NCBI GenBank assembly: GCA_002394335.1
Contig: DGTP01000009.1
Span: forward strand, 9,179-73,178
Direction of reading: 5' to 3'
DNA length: 64,000 nt
Source: Bacteroidales bacterium UBA4333
Lineage (GTDB): Bacteria > Bacteroidota > Bacteroidia > Bacteroidales > Paludibacteraceae
Made by a program: the position numbers and the translations under genes. Positions within the stretch are counted from its first letter, which is position 1, and each line of letters opens with the position of its first letter. This document shows, piece after piece, positions 31,857-39,345 of the stretch. Under the pieces are notes generated by a model, which saw nothing but the letters and a program-made list of their open reading frames with translations, had not been told where the DNA came from and did no database searches.

Positions 31857-31885
31857 AAGTACTAAAAATTTTGGACATATGCAAA
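31854..31885 (-). promoter_or_regulatory. Promoter of the lipoprotein group
   Basis: On the minus strand TTTGCATAT begins at 31885 and TACTTTTG lies at 31861-31854, spaced by 20 nt. Confidence 0.75.
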
Positions 31886-32145
31886 TAAAAAAAAGGATTT
31901 TTTCTCATAGCAGTATGAAAATACTGCGTTTTTTTGAGAATAGCGGGGTGCTATGCTTGCATAATGGGGCTCCGGGTAGCAGCCTATAGTGAGTGCGCGT
32001 TATACACTGGCAGAAAGCACTATGGTTCCTTAATCTTAATTCATCCGCGAGATACGCAAGAGCTGCAAAGCATAAGAATCACCAAAAAGCCAATATGAAA
32101 GACACACTTTTCATGCAGCCGGTGCCAGCGGTTCTATTTTGCGGT

Positions 32146-33267
32146 TCATCCCCACTTTGACACAATCTCGTCCATGATGGCAAAGACCTCTTCACGGGTG
32201 TCGGCACGGAGGAGGGTGATGCGTGTCTGTTTGAAATCGTACAAGCCCTTGAAAACCGGTGAGTTGGCGAAATGCCGGCGCGAGTGGATAATCCCCTTCC
32301 GCTCGTCTCCGCACCAGGCAATGGAAGCAAGGACATGTTCCTTCAAGACCGCAACTTTCTCGCTCATGGAGCGAGGAGCAGTTGCTGACAGACCGTTGCA
32401 CTGACAGACCGCTTCGCTAACGGACTGACAGACAGGATTAGAGGACATATACTCTTTCATTTCGGCGAAAATCCAGGGGTTTCCGAAGGTGGCTCTGCCT
32501 ATCATAATGGCATCCACGCCGTAGCGATCGAAACACTCTTTGGCGCGGGAAGGGGTCGTCACATCGCCGTTACCGATAACCGGGATATGCATACGCGGAT
32601 TATTCTTCACCTCCCCGATCAGCGTCCAGTCGGCATCGCCGGTGTACATCTGCGAGCGTGTACGCCCATGGATAGCCAGTTCGCGGATACCGCAGTCTTG
32701 CAAAGCAAGAGATAAATCGACGATGAAGGTCGATTTATGACCGGCTTCGCCTGTAAGACCGCTTACGCTGTAAGATTCGGGCAGTCCCAAGGGATTAACG
32801 CGGGGGAGGAGGTCGGACTCATTCCATCCGAGGCGGGTTTTGGCCGTGACCGGCGTATGCACGGCATTGACCACCGCCCGCGCGATCTCCAGCATCTTCG
32901 GCACATCTCTGAGCAGTCCGGCACCGGCACCTTTGCCCGCCACCTTCTTGACAGGACAGCCGAAATTGATATCAATAAAATCGGGTTTGGCAGTCTCCAC
33001 TATCCGTGCGGCTTCCGCCATAGCCTCCGCATCCTTGCCGTAGATCTGTATCGCTACCGGCCGTTCGGCGTCGGATATTTGCAGTTTGCGCGTTGTGGAA
33101 GCGACATCCCTCACTAATGCGTCGGCGTTCACAAACTCCGTATAGACCCGGTCTGCACCGTAGCGCTTGCACAACATTCGAAATGCCGGATCGGTCACAT
33201 CCTCCATAGGAGCGAGATAGAGCGCGTGGCGCTCTGACCGCTGCGCTGTAAGATTTTCTTGCATCAT
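32146..33267 (-). CDS. dus: tRNA-dihydrouridine synthase with repeat-derived insertions
   Basis: The 373-aa protein has the Dus fold: YLAPMEDVTDPAFRMLCKRYGADRVYTEF (17-45), VAIQIYGKD, DINFGCPVKKVAGKGAGAGLL with the catalytic Cys104, AKTRLGWNE, LAIHGRTRSQMY and IGNGDVTTPSRA. It reduces specific uridines in tRNA using FMN. It is longer than usual (~320-330). The extra stretches at residues ~5-14, 158-185 and 277-303 coincide with copies of a GACCGC-type repeat, all kept in frame. The gene overlaps the start of the following minus-strand region and the 7TM-HD gene by 4 nt. Confidence 0.92.
   Translation of the reverse strand: MMQENLTAQRSERHALYLAPMEDVTDPAFRMLCKRYGADRVYTEFVNADALVRDVASTTRKLQISDAERPVAIQIYGKDAEAMAEAARIVETAKPDFIDINFGCPVKKVAGKGAGAGLLRDVPKMLEIARAVVNAVHTPVTAKTRLGWNESDLLPRVNPLGLPESYSVSGLTGEAGHKSTFIVDLSLALQDCGIRELAIHGRTRSQMYTGDADWTLIGEVKNNPRMHIPVIGNGDVTTPSRAKECFDRYGVDAIMIGRATFGNPWIFAEMKEYMSSNPVCQSVSEAVCQCNGLSATAPRSMSEKVAVLKEHVLASIAWCGDERKGIIHSRRHFANSPVFKGLYDFKQTRITLLRADTREEVFAIMDEIVSKWG
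32384..32435 (+). repeat. GACCGC-type repeat inside dus (C-terminal part)
   Basis: Three units (GCTGACAGACCGTTGCA, CTGACAGACCGCTTCGCTAA, GGACTGACAGACAG) encode the odd segment PVCQSVSEAVCQCNGLSA. They match the intergenic cluster at 29622. Confidence 0.75.
32739..32775 (+). repeat. GACCGC-type repeat inside dus (middle)
   Basis: Two units (GACCGGCTTCGCCTGTAA and GACCGCTTACGCTGTAAGA) encode the segment SYSVSGLTGEAG, inserted between RVNPLGL and LALQDCGIRELAIH. Confidence 0.75.
33235..33253 (+). repeat. GACCGC-type repeat at the 5' end of dus
   Basis: The unit GACCGCTGCGCTGTAAGAT encodes the N-terminal residues NLTAQRS before the conserved YLAPMEDVTD. Confidence 0.7.
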
Positions 33268-35150
33268 TTATTCAATGTAGGGTAAGAAATGCGATGATGG
33301 TTGATAGCCAGCAGGCGCAACTTGAACACCTCCCGTATATCCTCTACATCCTTGAAGGAGAGGGGGGTCTCGGAGAACTGGTTGTCACTGATCTGGGTGT
33401 CTATCATCTTATCCACCATTTCATATATCGATTCTTCGGAATAGTCTTGGAGACTGCGGCTTCTTGCCTCCACGGCGTCCGCCATCATCAGGATAGCCGC
33501 CTCGCGGGTGGTGGGTTTGGGACCCGGGTACTGGAAGTCCCGCCTGTTGATCTCCTCGCCCGGATGCGAGTTGGCATAGCTGTTATAGAAATAGCGCACC
33601 AGCGATGTGCCGTGGTGGGTGGTGATAAAATGAATAATCATCTCCGGCAGATGGTGCCTGCGTGCTATTTTCTCGCCTTCGGTCACGTGGGAGATAATGA
33701 TCTTCACCGCCTCTTTGGGTTCGCACTCATCCAGCGGATTGCGGCCGTGCTGGTTCTCGATAAAATTATCCGGGGAAGCCAGTTTGCCTATATCGTGGTA
33801 TAGAGCTCCTGTCCTCACCAACAGGGCATTAGCTCCGATAGCCTTCGCCGCCTCTGACGCCAGATTGGAGACCTGCATCGAGTGCTGGAAAGTGCCCGGC
33901 GCCTCTTCCGCCAGACGATGAAGAAGTTCCGAGTTGATATCCGTCAACTCCACCAGAGTGATCGAACTCAGCAGACGGAAAGCCTTCTCGAAGAGATAAA
34001 TCAGTCCGTACGCCGCAATGATAAGCGAGGCATTGATGAGGAAATAGAGGTACATCTTCGGTTCGATGGAAGAGTATTCGCCCGTAGCGGCAAAGGTGTA
34101 TGCCGTGTACGCCACCGAATAGGTCAGCAGGATCCACCCTGCCGTCTGCGCCAACTGCGACCGCATCGTGATATCACTGAGGCTGCTCACCGCCACCATT
34201 CCCACGGCTATCTGCAGGAAGAAGAACTCCATCGGAGCAGGCACAATCAAGGACACGATCAGTACCGTCACAATATGCAGGAACAGCGCCGTACGCGCGT
34301 CATAGAACACACGCGTGATAATAGGTACCCACGCGAAAGGTATAAGGTAGATGCTGAACGACGAATACTGCAACAGAAGGCAGGACATTACAATCACAAC
34401 CGACGAAAGGATACAGAAGAACAAGACGGTTGAAAGCTTCTCGAAATACTTTTTCCTGAACACAAAAAGGTAGAGTACAAACAGCGCCAGATAAAGCCCC
34501 ACCATAATCACCCTGCCGGTGGTAGAGAGGGCACGCTGGTGCACGGTGATGTCATCATTCTCCAGGGACGCTTTCTCCAAGGAGAGGAGTATCTGCGCTT
34601 TCTCTTCTGTCACCAGTTCGCCGCGGTCGATGATCTTCTGTCCCTCCTGCACCACGCCTTGTGTGAGCGACAGCGATGAGAGCAGTTGCTCCTGCATATA
34701 CGCCGTGGTCGCCGTGTCGAGAAGAATAGTAGGTTGCAACTCCGTTTTATAGCGTTCATAAGCCCTCTTGGGCGTCAGCAGTTTCCATACGGGGTAGCGC
34801 ACGGACGTTCTGCCTGTCAGCACCGATATATTCTCAAACGCATTCTGCTCCAGATAGTTCATATCCGTGAGCGACACAATCAGCACCGTGTCAGGCAGTT
34901 CCTGTCCGTTATCGCGTATGAAATACGGTGCAAAATCAGCCATCAGCTGTTTGCGTTCCGCCTCCAGTTGCCGGTCAGTCTTGTAGATCGGGAAATCAAA
35001 CTCCGCCGTCACCGACTCGTAGCCCCACGGTTTGCCCTGCTCCACATGGTAGCGGAAAGAGGTGTTATACCGGGGGAAAAGCAGTACGGTGATTGCCACA
35101 ACGGCGATAAAACTCAACGCCTGCAGGCTATGCTTGATAATCGGTTTCAT
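33264..35150 (-). CDS. 7TM-HD (PgpH-like) cyclic-dinucleotide phosphodiesterase candidate
   Basis: The 628-aa protein has an N-terminal transmembrane helix (KHSLQALSFIAVVAITVLLF), an extracytoplasmic domain of ~210 residues, seven closely spaced membrane helices (~residues 225-400), and a C-terminal HD domain with FQHSMQVSNLASEAAKAIGA and the metal-binding YHDIGK near residue 450, then HHGTSLVRYFY. This is the 7TMR-HD architecture of PgpH, which hydrolyses c-di-AMP in Firmicutes. The ligand in Bacteroidales is inferred. Start 35150 gives a proper signal-anchor; it overlaps the end of the GGGPS-TadA gene by 4 nt. Confidence 0.88.
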   Translation of the reverse strand: MKPIIKHSLQALSFIAVVAITVLLFPRYNTSFRYHVEQGKPWGYESVTAEFDFPIYKTDRQLEAERKQLMADFAPYFIRDNGQELPDTVLIVSLTDMNYLEQNAFENISVLTGRTSVRYPVWKLLTPKRAYERYKTELQPTILLDTATTAYMQEQLLSSLSLTQGVVQEGQKIIDRGELVTEEKAQILLSLEKASLENDDITVHQRALSTTGRVIMVGLYLALFVLYLFVFRKKYFEKLSTVLFFCILSSVVIVMSCLLLQYSSFSIYLIPFAWVPIITRVFYDARTALFLHIVTVLIVSLIVPAPMEFFFLQIAVGMVAVSSLSDITMRSQLAQTAGWILLTYSVAYTAYTFAATGEYSSIEPKMYLYFLINASLIIAAYGLIYLFEKAFRLLSSITLVELTDINSELLHRLAEEAPGTFQHSMQVSNLASEAAKAIGANALLVRTGALYHDIGKLASPDNFIENQHGRNPLDECEPKEAVKIIISHVTEGEKIARRHHLPEMIIHFITTHHGTSLVRYFYNSYANSHPGEEINRRDFQYPGPKPTTREAAILMMADAVEARSRSLQDYSEESIYEMVDKMIDTQISDNQFSETPLSFKDVEDIREVFKLRLLAINHHRISYPTLNK

Positions 35151-36325
35151 ATACGCTTGGATTGAAAAAATTGCTGCATTAATTGCCGGCATTCCGGCTC
35201 CAGAACACCGGAGGTCACTTTACACTTGGGGTGCAAGGCACGAATGGTATATTTTTCAAAACCCCTCTTAATATCTTCGCACCCATAAACCACCCTGCTC
35301 ACTTGTGCCCATCCGATAGCTCCTGCACACATGATACACGGCTCCACCGTGACATATAAAGTACACTCATTCAGGTATTTGGCACCCAGGGTCTGCGCCG
35401 CAGCCGTGATGGCTTGTATCTCTGCATGAGCGGTGACGTCCTGTAGCATCTCGGTGAGGTTATGTCCTCTGCCCACCACTTGGTTTTGGCACACTATCAC
35501 GCACCCGACGGGCACTTCGCCCGCCTCGTATGCCTTCCTTGCTTCCGAGAGTGCCAGACGCATGTATCTTTCGTCGTCTGCCGATGCAGAAGGTGAAGTT
35601 TTTTCTTGCTCCTTGGCTTTTCCTGTCACGAACTCTCCCAGCTCGCTGGGATGCGTCTCCAGATGATTGCCAATCACGACAATATCGGCTCCGGCATTGT
35701 ATGCCGCGTCCATCTCCCGCCGTGAGCGGATACCTCCGCCTACTATCAGGGGCACGCTGATTGCCTCTCTCACGGCACGGATCACCTCCGCAGGCACCGG
35801 CTTCTCCGCGCCGCTTCCAGCCTCCAGATACACCAGTTCCTTGCCCATCAGTTCCGCCGCCAAAGCCGTGCTTACTATGGTATCGGCATCCGAAGCCGGA
35901 ATAGGTGCGGTCTCCGTCACGCGCATCGTGGCGGTCTCTTTGCCGCCATCCACAAGAATATACCCCATTGACAGGGACTCCAATCCCAGCTGTTTCACCT
36001 GCTTTGAGGCACGCACCTGTTCGCCGACCAGCCACTCGGGGTTGCGCCCCGACAAGAGGCTCAGAAACAGCACCGCATCCGCCTCTGCCGAAAGCTGGCT
36101 CAAGCTGCCGGGAAAGAGCACCACCGGCACGGACACTTTCCCGCGCAGGGCACGGATCAGGGCATCCGACCCCTCTCCGGTACTGCCCCCTACCAAAATC
36201 AGATCGGGGCAACAGTCTCCGCCCAACTCCAGTTCGCGCCACGACTCCTTCTCCGGATCGATGAGCAGCGCAAAGAGTCTGCGATGCTCCTTATGCGCTG
36301 ATTCTATGTATTCCTTTACTTCCAT
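35147..36325 (-). CDS. Fusion: GGGP-synthase-like prenyltransferase + TadA tRNA adenosine deaminase
   Basis: The 392-aa protein joins two enzymes in one frame. Residues 1-~232 are a geranylgeranylglyceryl/heptaprenylglyceryl phosphate synthase TIM barrel: LLIDPEKE, LILVGGSTGEG, VVLFPGSLSQLS, GYILVDGGK, YLEAGSGAEKPVP, LIVGGGIRS and GADIVVIGN. After a short linker (KEQEKTSPSASADDE, ~239-252), residues ~253-392 are TadA: LALSEARKAYEAGEVPVGCVIV, the zinc/proton-relay motif TAHAEI (His300, Glu302), and PCIMC (Cys330, Cys333). The first half makes ether-lipid precursors; the second deaminates A34 of tRNA-Arg to inosine. All catalytic residues are present. Confidence 0.9.
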   Translation of the reverse strand: MEVKEYIESAHKEHRRLFALLIDPEKESWRELELGGDCCPDLILVGGSTGEGSDALIRALRGKVSVPVVLFPGSLSQLSAEADAVLFLSLLSGRNPEWLVGEQVRASKQVKQLGLESLSMGYILVDGGKETATMRVTETAPIPASDADTIVSTALAAELMGKELVYLEAGSGAEKPVPAEVIRAVREAISVPLIVGGGIRSRREMDAAYNAGADIVVIGNHLETHPSELGEFVTGKAKEQEKTSPSASADDERYMRLALSEARKAYEAGEVPVGCVIVCQNQVVGRGHNLTEMLQDVTAHAEIQAITAAAQTLGAKYLNECTLYVTVEPCIMCAGAIGWAQVSRVVYGCEDIKRGFEKYTIRALHPKCKVTSGVLEPECRQLMQQFFQSKRI

Positions 36326-36924
36326 TCCAAACTCTCTACAATACGGATGACATCCTGCTGCAAATAGTCGTATATCGGTGCCAGCGAATCGGCATTCGGG
36401 CGGCAGTTGCAATAGATTGACGCCCGGAAAAAATGCCTCGCCGAGTCCGTCACAAAAAACTGGGACGGCGAAGCGGTATTCCCCTGCAGGTTGAAGAGCA
36501 CGCCATACACCCGTTTGTCCGGGTTCTCATAGGCTCTCTCAGGGATAGCGGACGCCTGCGACACATGCTTGTACACAAACCCCATCGCGTCGTCAGTCAA
36601 CTGTCTGAGATTGCCCTCCACTGGCTTATACGAGCAGTGGATGTCCGCATTCAGGGACGGATAATGGATATTCATCCAATACTGCTCACCGCTATCGGTG
36701 CGCAGCACCACTTGGGCATTCTTGGACAAATCAAAATCGTAGGGGAAACCGGCACAGGGGCGGTTGCCGTCAGCCGTCTCGTACGCCGACAGCGGCAGAT
36801 AGGCCGTATCCGGAACAGCTATATTAAAATAGCCGAAAGGCTTCGGCACGGAGCCGCTTCCGCACGCGCATAAGAGCACTGCGGCACAAGAGATCAATAT
36901 GTTTCGTATCACATTCTGCATCAT
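36316..36924 (-). CDS. gldD: Gliding-motility-type lipoprotein GldD
   Basis: The 202-aa protein has a lipoprotein signal (NILISCAAVLLCAC, Cys near residue 21) followed by PKPFGYFNIAVPDTAYLPLS and AGFPYDFDLSKNAQV, which are typical of GldD. Its C-terminal part (YGVLFNLQGNTASPSQFFVTDSARHFFRASIYCNCRPNADSLAPIYDYLQQDVIRIVESL) also fits. GldD is needed for gliding in Flavobacterium and is widely kept in non-gliding Bacteroidales, where its role is unclear. It overlaps the fusion gene by 10 nt. Confidence 0.88.
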   Translation of the reverse strand: MMQNVIRNILISCAAVLLCACGSGSVPKPFGYFNIAVPDTAYLPLSAYETADGNRPCAGFPYDFDLSKNAQVVLRTDSGEQYWMNIHYPSLNADIHCSYKPVEGNLRQLTDDAMGFVYKHVSQASAIPERAYENPDKRVYGVLFNLQGNTASPSQFFVTDSARHFFRASIYCNCRPNADSLAPIYDYLQQDVIRIVESLEWK

Positions 36925-36945
36925 TCAGATATTCGGGAAAGGGGT

Positions 36946-38016
36946 TTACGGATTCAGTTCGCGCAACATCTGCTGCACCTTGGAATAGAAAATCCCGGAT
37001 GCTTTGAGATGCGATCCGTAGTTGCCAAAATCATATGTTATATTCTCCCGCTCCGGGTAGCGCTGCTGCAGGTGTTCCGCACAACGGAAAGTGACGATAT
37101 CGTCTTTGTAGGAATGGAAGACATACAAGTTCGATTCCGGTTCCCAGTCATAGTGCACATGTTCGCCTACGATACTGGAACGGACAAGCCCATCGTATAA
37201 TTTCCGGGTCATCGGAAGCGTCTTGTCCATTCCCTCTTTGGTCAGCCAATGCGACACGCGATGGTTAAGCGTCAGGAAGAATATCTCCACTACCCCGTAC
37301 TCTTTGTCCTTGATATACTTGTTATATTTCCGCTCCATGGCCTTGGTATAGAAAAAGGAGCGATCCAAGCCCAGATTATAGGACTCGTTCGTACCCTCCA
37401 CCAGCATAGGAATCACCAAAGGAGACCCCACTTTGTTTGTCCGGATTGCCTCATCGTAGGTCTCCGCCACGTCATAAGGGCCTGCTCCTACGAAACAGTG
37501 CTTCACATACACCCGGTCGCTATACTCTTCCTCCAATTTCTTGAGTGTCCAGATAGCGGATGCGCCCCCCTGCGAATACCCCATTAAATAAATGCTGTCC
37601 AGAGACACATCCAAGTCCATCGTGTCCAACAGCGGACGGGCGGCAAACAGCATATCCACGCAGTTGGTTGCCGTCAGCTCTCCATGCAGGTAGGGATGAA
37701 TCCTGTCCGCCGTTGCCCCATAACCGATATAGTCCGGCGTCAGCAGCACATAGTCTTCCGCCAGATACTTCGCCTCGGAAGTAGGCTTCACCGAGGGAGC
37801 TTCATCCTTCGCTGCAATGGTGTAATGAGTTACAAGAATCACCCCTTTGGCATCTTTGGATGCCGGTACGCTCACTGCCCCGGAAAGCGTCAACGAGTCG
37901 CCGTTCTGATCCACGGAACGGTAATAAAGAGTACGGCGCAACACTTCCGGATTGGCAGCAAACGCTGCCATATAACAGCCCAAAAGAATCCCTGTCAACA
38001 ATATTTTTCGTCGCAT
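36946..38016 (-). CDS. Secreted alpha/beta-hydrolase
   Basis: The 356-aa protein starts MRRKILLTGILLGCYMAAFA, a Sec signal peptide. It has an alpha/beta-hydrolase core: GVILVTHYTI, YVLLTPDYIGYG, the nucleophile elbow LMGYSQGGASA, and FHSYKDDIVTFRCAEHLQ, which probably holds the acid, with the distal His in YGSHLKAS. The substrate is unknown; lipase- or peptidase-like secreted hydrolases share this layout. The start at 38016 follows the promoter at 38044-38074. Confidence 0.82.
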   Translation of the reverse strand: MRRKILLTGILLGCYMAAFAANPEVLRRTLYYRSVDQNGDSLTLSGAVSVPASKDAKGVILVTHYTIAAKDEAPSVKPTSEAKYLAEDYVLLTPDYIGYGATADRIHPYLHGELTATNCVDMLFAARPLLDTMDLDVSLDSIYLMGYSQGGASAIWTLKKLEEEYSDRVYVKHCFVGAGPYDVAETYDEAIRTNKVGSPLVIPMLVEGTNESYNLGLDRSFFYTKAMERKYNKYIKDKEYGVVEIFFLTLNHRVSHWLTKEGMDKTLPMTRKLYDGLVRSSIVGEHVHYDWEPESNLYVFHSYKDDIVTFRCAEHLQQRYPERENITYDFGNYGSHLKASGIFYSKVQQMLRELNP

Positions 38017-38043
38017 TAGTCGCAAATAATCCGATTTTGGGCG

Positions 38044-38074
38044 CAAAGATACAAAAAAATTTGCACATCTCAAA
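38044..38074 (-). promoter_or_regulatory. Promoter of the hydrolase gene, overlapping a divergent promoter
   Basis: On the minus strand TTTG is at 38074-38071 and TATCTTTG at 38051-38044, with a 19-nt spacer. It overlaps the plus-strand promoter 38060-38091. Confidence 0.75.
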
Positions 38075-38091
38075 ATTATTTTGTAATTTTG
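38060..38091 (+). promoter_or_regulatory. Promoter of the guanylyltransferase gene
   Basis: TTTG is at 38060-38063 and TAATTTTG at 38084-38091, with a 20-nt spacer; the start codon is at 38130. Confidence 0.75.
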
Positions 38092-38129
38092 CTCGCGAAT
38101 TGATATAATAACGACAAACCGTTTGAAAA

Positions 38130-39305
38130 ATGACTCAGATACAGAACAATTTTTGCGTAATTATGGCGGGTGGAATCGGTAGCCGGTTCTGGCCGTACAG
38201 CCGTGCGGAGAAGCCCAAACAGTTTCTGGATTTCTTCGGCACAGGCAGAACCCTGCTCCAGATGACAGTTGACCGTTTCCGTCCTCTGGTGCCGATAGAG
38301 AACGTCTTTATCGTTACCAACGTGGCGTATAAGGAGATCATCCTGGAGCAGATTCCCGATCTTAAGGAGAGCCAGATTCTCTGTGAACCGGCAAGACGCA
38401 ACACCGCTCCCTGCATCGCCTACGCCACGGCACACATCCGTGCCCTCTGTCTCCGCAAGGCGGGACTCACAGCCGCCAACCAGGACTGGAGCCGCCCCGA
38501 GATGAAAGCCAATATCGTAGTAGCGGCGAGCGACCACCTCATCCTCGAGGAAGAGAAATTCCGTCAGACAATCGGCAAGGCATTTGATTTCGTTGCCGCC
38601 AACAATGCCATCTGCACCTTGGGTATGCAGCCGACCCGTCCGGAGACGGGGTACGGATACATCCAGTTCGTAAAAGACCGCTTCGCTGACAGAATAAAGA
38701 CTGAATCAGATTTAGAGAGAGAAGAATGCTGTTCTGATGGGATTTATCCTGTGAAGACATTTACGGAGAAACCGAATCTGGAAATGGCCAAAGTATTCCT
38801 CCAGAGCGGAGACTTCCTCTGGAACAGCGGTATCTTCATCTGGAATCTGCAGACCATCAGCGAGGCTTTCCGGTATCTGCTGCCCGAAGTGGCAGACCGT
38901 TTCCGCGAGGGGGAACTGCTCATGGGTACCGACAAAGAGGAGGATTTTATCGAGCATATCTTCCCCAAATGCCCCAATATATCCATCGACTACGGTATCA
39001 TGGAGAAGGCGCAGAATGTATATGTCCTTCCTTCCTCTTTCGGCTGGAGCGACCTCGGCACATGGGGCAGTCTCTATGACCTGAGCGAGAAAGACGACAA
39101 CGGCAACGTGAGTCTCCATAGCCGCGCACTCTTCTATGAGAGCAGCGGTAATATCGTCACCCTCGAACCGGGCAAACTGGCGGTCATCCAGGGTCTGGAA
39201 GACACTATCGTTACCGAACACGAGGGCGTCCTGCTCATCTGCAAGAAGGCAGAAGAACAGCGCATCAAACAGTTTGTGGAGGATGTAGAGAACCTCACAG
39301 ACTAA
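38130..39305 (+). CDS. manC: Mannose-1-phosphate guanylyltransferase
   Basis: The 391-aa enzyme has the nucleotidyltransferase loop VIMAGGIGSRFWPYSRAEKPKQFLDF (residues ~10-35), CEPARRNTAPCIAYATAHI, VVAASDHLILEEEKF, TFTEKPNLEMAKVFL, FLWNSGIFIWNL and SFGWSDLGTWGSLYDL. It makes GDP-mannose for surface glycans. Only the synthase domain is present, without the isomerase domain of bifunctional ManC. Residues ~182-208 (KDRFADRIKTESDLEREECC) include a segment encoded by a GACCGC-type repeat and look inserted. Confidence 0.92.
   Translation: MTQIQNNFCVIMAGGIGSRFWPYSRAEKPKQFLDFFGTGRTLLQMTVDRFRPLVPIENVFIVTNVAYKEIILEQIPDLKESQILCEPARRNTAPCIAYATAHIRALCLRKAGLTAANQDWSRPEMKANIVVAASDHLILEEEKFRQTIGKAFDFVAANNAICTLGMQPTRPETGYGYIQFVKDRFADRIKTESDLEREECCSDGIYPVKTFTEKPNLEMAKVFLQSGDFLWNSGIFIWNLQTISEAFRYLLPEVADRFREGELLMGTDKEEDFIEHIFPKCPNISIDYGIMEKAQNVYVLPSSFGWSDLGTWGSLYDLSEKDDNGNVSLHSRALFYESSGNIVTLEPGKLAVIQGLEDTIVTEHEGVLLICKKAEEQRIKQFVEDVENLTD
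38676..38693 (+). repeat. GACCGC-type repeat inside the guanylyltransferase gene
   Basis: The unit GACCGCTTCGCTGACAGA matches the intergenic cluster at 29622 and the copies in dus. It is read in frame as DRFADR. Confidence 0.75.
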
Positions 39306-39345
39306 CCCCGAAAACACAACTTAATACTTAATACTAAAATCGAAC

